The notes under the pieces were generated by a model. It was given only the letters and a program-made list of their open reading frames with translations, had not been told where the DNA came from and ran no database searches. Below, piece after piece: positions 1 through 13,839 of a DNA stretch of 64,000 nt. The stretch's first letter is position 1; each line of letters begins with the position of its first letter. Both the position numbers and the translations under genes were made by a program. The stretch comes from Lutjanus erythropterus (Eukaryota > Chordata > Actinopteri > Lutjaniformes > Lutjanidae). Location: the NCBI GenBank assembly GCA_020091685.1, contig CM034594.1, positions 35,026,433-35,090,432 on the forward strand, written 5' to 3'.

Positions 1-705
1 GCGATTTGTGAAAAAGTCAGAGGCTGGAATGTTTTATAAATGTTTTTAGGCATGAAAATAAATCCTGAAATACAGTGTGTCTATATAGACTATGACCTCC
101 TGTTAGGTGATATTTTTTAGCCGTCTAAGTCGTAGTTTATATACTATAATAATAAATTTTGTTTAATGAATATAATTAATGGCACTGTTAGATCGCTGCT
201 ACACCACCTCCCTAATGTGCAGCTAGCTGAGGGCAAACGGTTTGTGACCGCAGTGAAAATGCTGTTTTTGAAACCCCAATAAATATGGACTGAAGCTGAA
301 TTTTCAGGAAGGTAAAACATATTGTGAAATTTGGAAATGACTACATCTATTTTTTTTTTTTAATAAATGTTGACCTTTGGGCGTTATAATGCTCTTGGGT
401 TATTGGAAATGTCTGTCTTACATGGAAACTGTTCAGCATCCTCGATCAGATGTGCTGGTGAATCTGTGACAGGTTATACTAGCTTAAAAATAAAAGTGAC
501 ATTTGCAGACGTAGTAGCTAAATCTGTCTGTGGGAACTTTTTTTTTTTCGCAGATATGATAGTTACAACAAAACTGAGCTTGCAAACGTAGTTTTGTGTT
601 TAGTATGTGTGGTATTTATTCAGTTTGGTAAATCCCATGATCTCTAGACTGGCTGACTCATCAGGGACTAGAAATCATCTCTGTTGCTAGGTCGTTACTA
701 AGGGT

Positions 706-795
706 CGTTGTTAATAATAATCATTATTATAATTATAATGATGATGGTAGTGGTGATGATGATGGCAATGGTGGTAATGGTACTGATACTTTATC
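706..795. repeat. Imperfect trinucleotide repeat (AAT/GAT/GGT)
   Basis: A run of AAT/ATT triplets grades into GAT and then GGT/GGTAAT triplets, with many interruptions. Confidence 0.8.
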
Positions 796-2559
796 CAGAT
801 GCACAGGGCAGGTGATGCTTGTTTACTTGTTCACTGACAGGCTCAGATTGTTATTTTTAATGTCTGATAACATTATGGATCTCGACAGTGAGAGAGCTTA
901 TTTTAAAGACTAAGATATGTTTTGTCTAACCAGAAACAGCTGTTTAATTGTTCTTGCCTAACTCACCAGACTTATTGTGCATTAGTGTCAGCTTCATTCA
1001 CATTTTACAGAAACGAAAGAAAACTCATCAAAAATGTCTTGGTCCATCTTTCCCCTGTTCCAAAAATCTGGTTTGGTCCAAATTAATCCTTAATTCATGG
1101 TGTAACGGAGTTGGTAAAGGAGCTGCAGCCTCGGGAGAGAAGCCCGCTGATTTTACAACTGAACCGTTCACACTTTTAATTTCTCTGACTGTGTGAAAAT
1201 CTGATAGTTTTACATCACAGATGAAGAAGAAAGGCATTAAAATGTGAGTCTAACAGGTAAAACATGCTCATGTAGGGTCACATAGGAATTCAATGTGACA
1301 CACTGACACACAAACAAAAAGTACGAATGACTGAATATTCATATAGTGCGGCGAAAACTGATGTGATTAAAGAAAACTCTAGTCAGGTAACGTAACTAAC
1401 GTAGACTTTATAACCTCTCCTTTAATTGTTGATTCATTTGGTTCTTTTGAAATGGAAATGCCTTTGCCAAACAATGGTCCTACTACACATCAAACTCACC
1501 TTTGTGTCTGGTCCCACGACGGGACATTGCCTTTGAAAGTCAGTTAAATGACTTTGGCGCTCTGGCACGGTGGTCTTTGAATATAGAAACTGAGAAAGTG
1601 AGGCAGCGCTAAGAGAAAAAGAAAATGAGAGAGACTCAGGGAGCAAGAGACCAAAAGGCCACTGTGGTGATAAAGATAAAGCAGAAATAAGACAGACCGG
1701 GAGGGAGAGAGAGTAATGTTACATCGGTGGTGTATTACCTCAGCAGGTGATATTACAATGTCTGCTGTGCTGAATATGAGAGATGGCACTTTTATGTGTG
1801 AAGCAATAAAAAATGATGAGGCCAGACCTGGAGGAATAGGCAGAATATATACAGCCTCTGTCTCTCTCTAACTCTTTTCCCCCCTGACATCATTCCTCCA
1901 TCTCTTTCTCTTTGTGTTTCTTCCTCCACCGCTCAATTCGCTTCTTCACCTCGTACATTATTGCTCTTCCTGTTTCTCAACCTCACCAAAAGAAACACAC
2001 AGTTATCCAACCTTACAAAACACTGCCGTCTCCTTTTTGATCCTCCTCACTCTCCCTCTGCTAGTCAGTCACTCTGTCTCTCCCCCCCAGAGATCATATC
2101 TGTGTCACTTTATCCTCTCTCTCTCCGTCTCTCTCAGTCCTGCCTTATCTCTGTGGATTTAGTTGTCTTTAACCTCTCCACTCCTTCTGGTGTCTCTCGT
2201 GGGTTTCATTGTCTGTCGCTGGTTGCTTTACTCCTTTTCTTTAATCATGATCACTATTCAGGTCCCTGTTCCTTTGTTGACTTGTATTTCTTGCTCCACT
2301 GTAGTTTTGTGTTTCTAGTTTTGTGTTTTGCATGGCAATGCCCATCTTACTATGAAATCAAAGCTGACCCTAGGGCAAGATGGTATGGCTTTAAATTTAT
2401 ACTACAATATAGTTGAAAAGTTTGTTGTATTGTCAGTCTTGGTTGGGATTATATTCCTGCAGCTGACACACAACGCTGTTCTGATGGTTGTGGGTACACT
2501 CATCCATTTCTTCTGCTTATCAGTAGTCGGGTCATGGTGGCAGCAGGCAGAGCATGACC

Positions 2560-2850
2560 TCCCTCTCCTCCAAAACTGCCATACTGACCGGCTGACTAGG
2601 GGCACGTTTAATCTGAAAACAGTGTGCACCATTTTGCGGTGGTTTGCACATTGAGCAACGTGGTTCCTCAACACAGTGCACAACAATATGCAGCAGGCTT
2701 TTAGGTATGTTTTCTCTTGTTTGGTGGGTGTGTCAGAGGTGTTACCCAATCAGTAACATATGCATAAAGACTGCTGTATTAAAAATGCATTGCAGCTGCA
2801 CAAGGTGTTTAATGCACCACTGTTTCTGCTTAAATAGAAATTTTGCTACG
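2560..2850. repeat. Probable dispersed fish repeat fragment
   Basis: It contains stretches I recognise as typical of a repeated fish element (GTGCACCATTTTGCGG, GAGCAACGTGGTTCCTC, GTGTTACCCAATCAG). I cannot define its ends, and no second copy is seen in this window. Confidence 0.4.
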
Positions 2851-3030
2851 TTCTGTCAGGGCTGAACACAGCTCTTGTCTTTTTTTATCTGCACTCATTT
2901 TGCATGCTGTTCCTGTTGTCTCACATGAAACTGTCTTGTGTGTCACTTTATGCTGTCGTCTCATGTATTGATGGGGCACCACACACCTGTTATGGCTGTC
3001 TGATGGGCCAACAGAGGTACCGATGGAATA

Positions 3031-3215
3031 TGATTGGCTGTTTGCATGTCAGTCGTAGCACCAAGGGATATGAAGCTGTTTATGAGCCGAGAGGGACCAC
3101 ACGCTGCATTTTTCTGTTACATGGTTGGCTGTTTGTGTGTCACTCTTAGCACAGTACATTGTCAAAGCATATGACAGACTGTTTATGAGCGGGGTCGAAT
3201 TTGTTATGTGATTTC
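3031..3215. repeat. Diverged tandem duplication, about 95 bp unit
   Basis: TTGGCTGTTTGCATGTCAGT near 3034 recurs as TTGGCTGTTTGTGTGTCACT near 3125. Each is followed by TAGCAC and later by CTGTTTATGAGC (3074 and 3179). Confidence 0.6.
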
Positions 3216-3764
3216 ATGGCAGTTTGCATTTAGTGCATTCAAGTGAAACTATTGAACATTTTATTGAAATACTTTCTTACTGCTATTGATGACAAGTAGA
3301 TTGTCACTGGTATGACAGCTGTGTGGTAGCTATTACTGTACTCTGAACTGTATTACAAGGACATATTTCATAGAGGTGTTTGAAGAAGAGTTGATGTGGA
3401 AAACCGAAATAATAAATACAAAAAAGTACAAAATCTTTCCCCAAGTATACCAAGTATTACCACCCCCTGTAACCACTGTTGTCTAGCAGAATATATGGAT
3501 TATTGTTTCTGCTCTTTGTCTGAACCATGTCCATATAATGGCAGTTGCATCAGTCTTCATACCAACTCCTCCTCCTCTTCATTGTGTGCAAAGACTAATG
3601 TAAACAGTTTTTCATCTTGTGGTATTGATTTTTGGCTTATAACATCATTTTTTTTTATCTTTTGACATTACATCACTTTCTGTCTTACGTTGTTTTTTGT
3701 CTTCTTGTATCTTTTTTGTTGTTTTCCATGTTGTTTGGACTTTTACACATTTTTGTCTTGTTAC

Positions 3765-3935
3765 ATCGTTTTTCATCATTTTCAGCATGCAAAGATGCAA
3801 AATAAAAATAATGCAGTAAAACTAGACTAACAAAGCTTGTCAGAAAAATAAATACTCAAATAAAGTACAGACACCTGAAATATCTGCTTGAGTACAGTGA
3901 CAAAGTATTTCTACATAGTTACTTCCTACTTCTGC
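3765..3935. repeat. Fragment of the AAGTACTTGAGTAAA-type fish repeat
   Basis: It contains ACTCAAATAAAGTACAGAC, CTTGAGTACAGTGAC and TAGTTACTTCCTACTTCTG. These are diverged parts of a dispersed repeat that also occurs at 56450-57060 and 63765-63880. Confidence 0.5.
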
Positions 3936-5450
3936 CTGGTGCAGGCTGATGATGACAAACCTTGGGACAACTTTTTTTTTGGATCGAGCAACATGAGCAC
4001 TCAGCTAAGTATAGTTAAAATTCACATTGGTGTACATTTTTTATTCCATTTATACTGTCCACTCCTAGCTGGCCCAAAATACTGAGATATAAAATCATCA
4101 AAAATCACAGCAGATATTATGCAGCTCTGGTCACAAATACACACACATACACACCATTCAACAGAAGATGAGATTTTTGGGTGGACCAATATATGCGTAT
4201 GTGTGTGTGTTCTAAATATCTGTGTTTTTGTGTGTGTACGCATTTCTCTCACAGCTGACTGCGTCCAGACAAAGACCCCAGCTGGAGGGGAATAATGTCT
4301 GTTATCCACATTCATCCATCTTTCTTCCTTGTACCCTCCCTCTGTTTTATTCTCCACCCATACCCTCCATGTTAAGTTATTTCCACTGTTCATCTCCCTC
4401 TTCATTTTAGTGCATTTCCTGTGCTCTGTCTTTCTTATTTATATTCCATTAGTACCTCTGTTGCTGGCGTAAAGAGGGGTGATTCTGCCGTAGTTCAAAT
4501 GGAAATACAAATGTGCCATTGTGTTTTGTTCGCATTCAACATGCACAGAAGTCGTAACATAGTTTAAACTTAAATTCAAGCTGCACTGAAAGCTCCTAGT
4601 ACGTAGGGAATCTGTCTGCCAATATTAAAATGGAAATTCAAGGCCCACTTCACAGTAAGTGTTCATGCTCTCAACAATGCTATCCTGTTATATTGTAATA
4701 TATAGTGAATGAAAATGCAGAACAAATTATAATTGAACTGCCATTTATTGTAGTCACAGGATTATATAATAAACTCCAAAGGAGACTCTTCAGTTTGCTT
4801 TTAGCATTATATGTTTATCAGTTTTTGTGGCTGAGGGTGTTAGCAGTGGTATTTTTGCGTGATAATTCATCTACATTGCTATAATGTAAATGCAAATGTG
4901 AGCTCTCCTCTGGATTTCTGAATTCACTGTCTACAAAGTCATTCATTTACAACGTCAAAGTCAGCAAGAAAGTGCAAACTTTCTTTGTATGGGAGTTCAA
5001 TGCCACGCTTTGTGCGCACAATGAGAGACATAAAATGTTTCCAATTATGCTTTAGTAGGAGCAACATGGGAGGTTTTGTGCTTCAGTTTCCACTGGGGAC
5101 ATGCAGATCGAAATATACACACAGTCATAGTACATGATGTGCCTTAGGAAGAAAATGTCCAATTATTGGAATATATTCTTGGTGAAATCACTGTGCATTT
5201 ATTTATCCCTCTGTCTCTCCCTTTTGTCTTCCCACTCTGTCTTTGTCTTAGCCGTGGCTAATTACTACTTTTTCCTGTCCTCCTCAACCCCCTCTTACTA
5301 TCTTTATCAGCTCCTCACTCCCATTGATTGAAAGAGAATTTGTTCAGTAATCGAAACAAATTGAATTGGATATTTTCTGATGTGTTGTGCTTCACCACTG
5401 CAATAGATCATATACAATACCAGTTTATGTAAAACTGTAAATGTAAAAAT

Positions 5451-6376
5451 TTAAAAGGGATAGTTTGGATTATTTGATGTCTGGTTGAAAAGGGTACTTA
5501 TTGATAGTCAGTGTATTAGCTACAGCAATGGTTTTCAAACTGGGGTCTGGGGACAAACAGGGGTCCCTGAGTGGGTTGTAGGAGGTACCCAGCAACAGAA
5601 GGTATTAAATATGTTTTATTTCTATAGTTTGATCATTGGTCGACTTTCTAATCTTCAAACCTAACTATGAAAAAAGGGGATTCCTCAAGACAAACTCCTT
5701 TCAAACAGGGTGTCTGTGCTCTAATGTGCATCTCTTGTGAGGGTCCTTGACGTGACAACAATTGGGAACCCCTTAGTTACTGCAGATGATGGTCAACACT
5801 CCCCCAGTTTGGAGAAGCAGAGAGGGGCACCAGCACAGAAGCTTAGCAGTGAACTTAAAGCCACTTTAAAAGATCTACCTAAAAAAATCAATATGAGATT
5901 ATGTGTATGCTATATTTAGAATATTTCCACCACTTTGCATTTTCATCACACAACCTTTATTGATGGGAAACTGTTTGATTATATAAACCAAATATCTCTC
6001 TCTCCAAACCAACCAAACCCATTTCCTGCAAAATTAAATTAGTGATTTTGCCAGTGGAGTTCGGTTGGTTTGGAGAGAGCAAAATTTGTCTTGTATAACA
6101 GCGATTTCTGTTGGAAAAAACTGTTGGACAGTGATGGTGAAAACATTATAAATATACTAAATACTGCACTCAAACTTAAATTGATTTTTTTAAGTGGACC
6201 CTTTTTAATTAGCTAAAATACCTTTTGCTGCTGACCCTGTCCACAGCAGTGCATTGCTTAGCTTCTGTGCTGGTGCCGCTTCGCCTAATTGACCAGCATC
6301 TACTGTAGTGAATACACTGACTATCAATAAATACCTCACACAACCCTACATCAAATAATCTAAATATACCTTTAAA
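5451..6376. mobile_element. Non-autonomous inverted-repeat DNA transposon (family A), copy 1
   Basis: The left end reads AAGGGATAGTTTGGATTATT with TGATGT next. The right end is its inverse (ACATCAAATAATC ... TACCTTTAA). The arms continue inward as GTACTTATTGATAGTCAGTG against CACTGACTATCAATAAATAC. No coding sequence is seen. It holds a nested repeat at about 5525-5782. Confidence 0.8.
5525..5782. mobile_element. Nested hAT-type MITE inside the family A element
   Basis: It starts CAATGGTTTTCAAACTGGGG and ends TTGGGAACCCCTTAG, near-inverse ends of a common fish non-autonomous element. The host element resumes on both sides. A target duplication is not certain. Confidence 0.6.
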
Positions 6377-7621
6377 CCACAGTGATGCTTTTGCAGCAAC
6401 TTCTGCGATACAGCCATTCTTCTACATTGCTCTTGATATATTTTCCAAGAAGAACATTTTCTCGATGACAAACAGTGATGGAGTGAGTTTGAACAGGCCC
6501 TCAAGGTCAACACACAATGCTGAAGTTAGCATGCTAAAAAAATGAAACTGTTGTATGAAAATGAAATATCGCTGTAAGAGATTTGAACTGTCATTTGTCT
6601 CCATAAGGCCAGAGCTTTTTGTTCGTTTCCAGCACCTTTTTTCTCTCCCTCCCTCCTCTCCAGGTGACCTTATCTGAACTATAGTTTGAGTCAGTCTATA
6701 GAATGAGTGAAAATGAATCAGATGGTTTGTCTGAACATCACTTTTTGCTGTGTGTATAAAAATGGGGACAACAGTAATCTAAGAGTAATTGTTTTAGTAG
6801 TTGATCTACTTTTTCCTACCTTTTTGCTCTCCTCCCCTCTCCGCCTGCCTGCTTGTCTCTCTCTGCCACTCTCTCTTGAATATTTTTGTCTCTGCATCTG
6901 TAACTATTTTGTGTCTACGTGTCTCTCTCTTTTCTGCCTTGACAGTTTTGTTTCTGTCCCCCTGTCACATATCAAATCAGTGGCTGCTGTCTGAAGCCCA
7001 GGGGAAATCAGCAAAGTTGCCAAAATCTGAAATACACTCTGTATGCCTACACTTGTCTGAACAAAGTGTGTGTGGGTGAGTGTGTGAGAATGAGGGGGAG
7101 TGTGTACGTCTCTGTGTGTGACTTATCTTTACAGACAGTCGAGGAAGTGAGGGCATTTCTAAGGTTAGTGCATGTTGCTGATCTTCACTTTGAGGAAGGG
7201 TCACTGTAGGGTTATTGGAAGTGTTGGGATTGGGGTTGAGGAGAATTGAATACTTAAATGCAAAATGGCTGTAAGGTGAAAATTCCAATTGTGGTGACAT
7301 AATATTTTAAAGGATTAAACACTCATTTTGTTGAAACATGCTTTGTAAATGTTAATATTTTGTTTGTGTGTTTGTCTGGCTGTGTCAAACAGTCCTTGAT
7401 TTATTTTTCTTTTTTTCCCAGGCAGTTAGGTAACTGAATTTCAGTGATTATCTGCCAATTTAATTATGGTTCTGTGGAAAACTGAGTAATAGTCTGGAAA
7501 ATACATAACAATTGCCAGCAATAATGACAGAAGTATAAAATGATAGGAGAAGGAGAAAATAATGTGAGAGATGGTCAGTCAGTAATCAAAGAAGAAAAAG
7601 ACAGATTGACCAGCAAATGGA

Positions 7622-7688
7622 AGATAGATAGATAGATAGATAGATGGATAGATGGATAGATGGATAGATGGATGGATGGATGGATGGA
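7622..7688. repeat. (GATA)n/(GATG)n microsatellite
   Basis: Perfect GATA units grade into alternating GATA/GATG and then GATG units, which suggests point mutation followed by spreading within the array. Confidence 0.95.
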
Positions 7689-8769
7689 AGTCAGCATGAC
7701 AGAAAGCGAAGAGAGAGGTATGAAGTGGAAGAAATGAAGAGGGGGAAAAACAAGAGAGGATCCAGATGTGTGGATTAAATAGAAACAGGAAAAAGATGAG
7801 AGGCGAGAGAGTGTCAGAAAAAAATAGAGACAGAGGGTAATGAAGTGTGACATCGATAGATGAGTAAAAGTGAACCTGCTGCCAAGGTAAGCAGCCGTGG
7901 GCTGTTCTGCTGCGTGTGTGTGCGTGTTATTGAATGACGGGCGTGTAAAGTGGTCCGATCACTCACATAATTACACAGTTGAGTACACACATGGACACAC
8001 GCCTTCCCTCCATCTCTCTCTCTTTCTCTGTTTAGCGCCACTGTGTCTGTGTGTGAGACAGTTCTGACATTTGGCTTAATGAGTTTTGCTGTTGTCATGG
8101 TGAACTTCGACCCCCGTTTGGCCGAGGCTTTTGATAGATGAAGTGTCGTGGATCAGGACCGGTTGAAACTTTCCTTTCAAGAGGCAATTTGCAAAAAAAT
8201 GTCAGAGCTCATACTCCCAAAGCTTCATTCTAAAGCTCTCCATGAATTGATGGATTATTACATTTTTTAAGCCTCTCTATGTAGCTAATTTGATTTGTCT
8301 ATGTACCAAATAGACAATGAAAAATGGAAAGCATGACTTTAACCAGGGATATGCCAAGTAGTTTGAAAATCACAGTATCCAATACCAATCACACTGTGGA
8401 GGCCTCGCACTCTGAGTTCACCAACACACTGTTTAACACAGTATTAAATAGCTGCAATGTACATAATAATAGTATTTTTTGTACATGATTGAATCAGATA
8501 AAATCATTTATTATCTCCAGGGTCAGAATGGTTGAAGCTCTACAACAGTGCTTAGTACCCGCTTTCTCCAACCAGTCATAACAAAAATGCTGCAATTACC
8601 ATCCTAAACCATAAATGTGCCACCTTTGTCCAACATGAACTTGAACCTAAAATGGAGAAATTGGGAGATTTTTTTTACCTGCCTAGTCTATGACCAATAA
8701 TTGAACAACATTTCCACCACATGACTTGCCAGCAACAGTCAACAGCCAACACAGTCTTAGTTGAAAATC

Positions 8770-8900
8770 CATACAACACACACACAACCCTATTGGTGGT
8801 AGTCCTTTGAATAGGGGGAAAAGCTCCCTCAGATGCACAGTATACAAGGGGTTGATCAGTGCACCTTTGGTCTTTTTATGGTTGGAGCCACATGGTGCAC
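8770..8900. repeat. Dispersed repeat of unknown class, copy 1
   Basis: It contains CACACAACCCTATTGGTGGT, then TCCTTTGAAT and AAAGCTCCCTCAGATGCACA. A diverged direct copy is at 13385-13520. Confidence 0.55.
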
Positions 8901-11900
8901 CATCCACTACATCATTCAAATCAAGGGTACTGAACAGATCTTTCTCACCATCCATCATTGATGAGGAGCTGACTGAGCTGACTCTTTCAAGTAATAGATC
9001 CCAACTTTTGAGCTTTCTCCCTCACAAATTGTGACTGCGTGGGATTAAAAGCACACCCTTACAGTGTTTGGCATGTATTATCCTGTTTGTTGAAATAGTC
9101 TGCCACAGCTTACTTTTTTGTGCAGACACAAATTGACACATGTTGCTGTGATGTGGTGCTTGGGAGCCTTTGAATACCATGGCTTAAATGTGAACTTATG
9201 AACAGCAGCATTTTAAATGCACAAAAAAAAAAAAAAAAAGAAGTCACAAGATCCTTTAGAGAATGTCTATGTTTTTTCGTGTTTGTTTTCTGGGTTTTGA
9301 CAGCACAGCCTGTGTACGTACAGCTGCTGGGCTGCCGACACTTCAGTTGTGGATGTTCACAGCCATGCAGAGCAGCTTACATTCTTTTCCCCTTCATTTT
9401 TCCGCTCTGTCGGATTGTAACCGTCTGTCTGTGTGCTCTGAGTTCACTTTCCCTATTTGTGTTGTCTGTCCAGCTAATTAATGCTGTCAGGTTTGGTTGG
9501 TGGACTGCTGGTGTGTGTGTGTGTGCAGTATGGTTGTAAGCAGCAGATGCTCATCTAGAATCTCTGCCAGGTTGCCATGGCAGCTAGAGAGTGGGTGGGT
9601 TGGGGTCGGGTGGCATGATATTACAGTATTGAACCCAGATATTAATTTCTAAAGTGACCCATTGGCAAACCAGCTTCATATCAGATTCAAATATTTTGCC
9701 AATACAAAATCTGTGACCTTATTTTCCGGAGCTAAACAAATCTTACTACAATGATCCCACAATGATCCAAATTTGTACCCTGATATAACAACTCTGAAAT
9801 TAAAACGCATGCCATCACTCTCTACCCTCTCATCAAACACTGGCAAACATTCGCCACAGCACTGACAACTGTTTCGGGACCAACCACAGCATGAGGTCAA
9901 AGGGAAACAATAACACAAATGAATTTACTTTAAGCTGTGGATCCCCAAACACTGAGGTTCATTCACTGATTAAATATTATCAGCTCACTTTAATTCAGAT
10001 GAAATGTTCAATAAGGATGGCCATGTTTAGCTGTAGGATTATAATGATACGAGGACTGACCCCAGCTATAGATTTTACTAGTTGACCAATAGTGGTCAGT
10101 TTAAGCCATTAGTTGGCAAGTCAGTGCATGTTTATGATATTAATTTTATTATTTAAATATATATATTTTTGGGACCCAAAGCAAGCTGCCTATTTAGTGC
10201 TAATAGCAAAAAGGGTATTGACTCTGAATGTGTTGGAGCAACCAGTAAGAAGACTGAGAAAACTTATTTCAATACAGTATAACCTTGTTCAAAACATGGG
10301 ACTAAATCACCTCCAGTGTCACAAAAACAAATACTCCTACACAACGGATGATGTGTGTTTACAATCAAATTTTCTAAGTTACAAACTCGCTCTTCAACTG
10401 CTTCATGCCCCCTGTCCCCTGAACCCACCGTGTCTTCATCGTCACTGGAGTGAGAGCTGCTGTAACATTAAGTCACCTCAGGCGCTGTATTCCCGGTTGT
10501 CAAACTCGCGCCCAGCGTCTCAGAGGCTCTATCTGGTCTAAAAGGACCGCTAACTGAGCTAACTGGCTAATGGCAGCTACAGCACAGGTAGCAGGAGTGC
10601 ACCAGTGACTACAGTGTTACAAGAAATAAGGTCATAAGGTCTGTGTTGCAACAATCCCCTGGGCCTAAAAGCAAGACGCAGCTCCTGAATAGAGTTTGAG
10701 ATGGGCTTTTTTCTCTGTAGCTATACATAATGAAAATGTGGTCAACTAAGACTCTCACTCATTGACACTCATTGACTAACAGTTTAGCCGACTGTGAGGT
10801 GGCAGACCTAAATGATGGTCAGCTCACCGTTTGATATGAGCAAATATGGTCAAGGTTGCATTTCACAATGAACAGAAATATTTAGATGCAAGGAACAACA
10901 AAGTCATGATGGTGAAGTTAAAAATGTTACCAGCTTGACTGAAAATTTGCAACCTGCAGCTGTTCTTAGCCTTTCATTTCTGCACTTTAACTCAGTACTG
11001 TGAACTAGTCAGTTACATGCGTCTAACAACACTGTTACTATGCTATAAAGTTTTCCTATTGTTCACTCTCCACTCACTTTGCACCTGGTCACAGTCGGTC
11101 GCTTAATTTTAATTGCGTATTCAAATTGAGGACTGTTCATCCCAAGGCTTTAGCTTGGGACTAGTCCTTTAAGACTTTCCTTGCTGCTTTGTTCCTAAGC
11201 TCAGAGCATTTTACATATTTCCCAGTTAAAGAACCTTGACTGTCTCCAGGAATGGTATTGTCCGTTATTCTTCAATTGAAATCCTTGAAGAGTCCTGCAG
11301 GCCAAGACGGGGGTCTCATGAATGACCAAGCTGGGAAGAATGTTCCAGTTGCATGTGGCAGATTCAAAAAATGTTCATCATCATCATCATCCTACAACAG
11401 AAGATGGAAAGGATCTATCAGAGATACCTGAGTTTCTAGTGAATTTAGAAATCAGTCTGAACCATAACAAACAATGGAACTTGTCCATTCAATGATTTTG
11501 TTGAAAAAGACAGTGAAAACCCACTCCAGCAGTCAAATTGAGTCAAAATCTCCTCTGATTTGTCTCGTTTTACCTTTCTTTTTTCTTGGAGAGAAAGAGA
11601 GAGATGCTCAGGAAAATGTGTCACCAAAGCGCTCTGCTTCCATTTTGTACTGCACACATAGACCTTTGAGTGTGATAAATTTTTTTTTAGCTCTATTGTC
11701 ACATTTTTGTATTGTGACAAATTGTGCCATAATATCTAATTAAAGGTCTGGGGCGTTAAGATTTACAGGGATTTATTGGCAGAATATCACACACATTTAA
11801 TATAATATTCTCAAGTATGTTTTCATGAGAGTATTATTATCTGAAAATGACAATAAATGTGTTTTCATTAACTTACAACAGTAATTTAAAGCTTTTTGTG

Positions 11901-12016
11901 CCCAAGGCACAACAAAAGGGAAGCTAGAATCTCAAGACACACCTGCATTCACATCCATGCGCCACCATCTGTCAGCTGCACAAATGGCTGTTTGGGGTCC
12001 GTGTTGACAGAAGGGT

Positions 12017-12285
12017 TTTAAAGGATTGTTTTTTTGTGTGATAGAATTTGCCTCTCTATCGGGAAGTGAGTGCATACAAAATACTGATAATCAATTAAAA
12101 CAAATTTCTAACTTTTTGTATAGTTTTATGTTGCAATAATGTATGGTTGTCACAGAAATCCATTGGCATGCCCCTGTCACCCATTTGGGAAGCATGTCTT
12201 AGACTGAGCCGTTTATATCTACAGAGAGAGCGGGTCCAGAAACCCAGACTGGACAAACCAGACACTGGCTCTAGATAAAGTAATC
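12017..12285 (-). mobile_element. MITE-like repeat (family I), minus orientation
   Basis: The reverse complement contains AGCCAGTGTCTGGTTTGTCC, then CCGCTCTCTCTGTAGATATA and AACGGCTCAGTCTAAG, and ends near TTTAA. The same order of motifs is seen on the plus strand at 56060-56280. Confidence 0.6.
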
Positions 12286-12719
12286 TTAAAGGAGGGGTAG
12301 ATATCAGAGAATATGCTATAACTTGCATCAAAGATGCATTTGTATAGTGTGTAGTGTAGTGTAGTGTCTGTTTCACCAAATTCACCTGAGAAACCTTTAC
12401 TGTCTTTGAATTCAAAGAGTCAGAAACTTCTGGCTTCTGATGGATTTCATAACCAAGAAAGAACCAACTGAAAATTAATAATCACTCGCAAATGAGTCCC
12501 AGTTTCTATTTATACTTTGAACAGAATGGAAAGGCAATTGCCCCAGGCCTCAGTATGTAGAATGGGTTTGTAAAAGTTCTGCTTAAGGTAGTGCACTGGC
12601 CTACAACACTGGCATACTGTACTATTATGCAAATAGCATTTCCAATATTGGTAGAGACAGGCCATCTAATGTTAATTGAATAGTGAATAGAGCATTGAGT
12701 GTGTGTGTGTGTTTCAGAG

Positions 12720-12860
12720 AGAGAGAGAGAGAGAGGATGTGTGTGTGGGTGTGTGTGTGCATATACTTAAAATCCAGCGTGCTCTAATGAGACACAAAGT
12801 ACAGACAGCACGTTGAGCGTGGGCTGGAAACCATAGCAACGGCCTTGGGCTCCTAGACAT

Positions 12861-12904
<44 letters not shown>

Positions 12905-12912
12905 AGAGAGAA
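12720..12912. repeat. (GA)n and (GT)n microsatellites
   Basis: A GA tract at 12715-12735, GT-rich DNA to 12760, and a second long GA tract at 12863-12910. Confidence 0.9.
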
Positions 12913-12983
12913 CCAGGATGTCTTTAAGAATAGTTATTTTGATCAAGAAGAGAGTGAGTGACTGATCAGCCTACTATATGATG

Positions 12984-13015
<32 letters not shown>

Positions 13016-13205
13016 AAACACACACACACACGCACACACACACACACATGCAGATTTACTATCTATGTTGCTATATTTGTAGGCATACCCTACCCCTACC
13101 CATCACATGCCTATAACCCAAACCTAATTCTAACCCTAAACCTGACCCTCAAATAGCCCTTCAAACTTGTGAGCTCCAGCATTTTGGCCCCACAAGGCTG
13201 GTTGC
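12984..13205. repeat. (CA)n tract with AACCCTA-rich flank
   Basis: A long interrupted CA tract (12984-13049) is followed by CCTAACCC-like and AACCCAAACCTAAT-like sequence, then CATTTTGGCCCCACAAGGCT. This arrangement is typical of a dispersed fish repeat. It is not telomeric, because the units are irregular. Confidence 0.7.
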
Positions 13206-13384
13206 ACCCCACACACACTAGACCCTACAAGTATGTAATAGTCAAACATGCCCCCACACACATGCGCTCTTTGCACTCTCATAAATGCATACATTTACCC
13301 TGAAGACCTTCTTCTTCTTATGGCAACATCACCCACACGTTTGCTCTAAATGCTGATCAGATCCGTGTTTTTTTTTGTACAGTT

Positions 13385-13520
13385 CACACAACACACACGA
13401 CCCTATAGGCGGTCGTCTTTTGAATTGAGTGCAAAAGATTGTAAAGCTCCCTCAAATGCACAGTATGCAGACGGCTGGTTGGAGGCGCATAGCACACCTG
13501 CAGTCTGCTTCAAAATGGGC
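13385..13520. repeat. Dispersed repeat of unknown class, copy 2
   Basis: It contains CACGACCCTATAGGCGGTCG, TCTTTTGAAT and AAAGCTCCCTCAAATGCACA, in the same order as at 8770-8900. Confidence 0.55.
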
Positions 13521-13839
13521 AGTGTACTCCCCGCCATGATGGACTGACGCTTTGTAATTGAACAGGGAGTCCAGTGTCCCGAGAGGATACTAATATTCCC
13601 GTTCATGAGGTGCAGAGTTGCAGATGAATATACTGCAACTCCTTAGGAAACAATGGGCACCACAAATACTCTGCTAAGAGTAGGGGAAATGTTCAGTGTG
13701 TTTATGGAGATTTAATGACTGAATATGGCAGAAATGGAATATATTATTCTTAAGGGAATAGTAGTAAAGTACTACTCAACTAACTACAATTAGTCAAGAA
13801 AATTCCTATTAAGTCTTCTTTTTTAACTAGCTGTGTTTA

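Noticed and set aside
1961..2416. 151-codon plus-strand frame
   Set aside because: It lies over a CT-rich tract followed by ordinary intron, with Ser/Leu/Phe-rich sequence and no recognisable domain.
10113..10541. 142-codon plus-strand frame
   Set aside because: No domain, codon bias or splice context supports it; it may be part of an unrecognised repeat.
13080..13150. Interstitial telomere array (CCTAACC-like)
   Set aside because: The units are irregular and belong to a repeat that often sits next to (CA)n tracts in fish; no run of perfect TTAGGG units is present.
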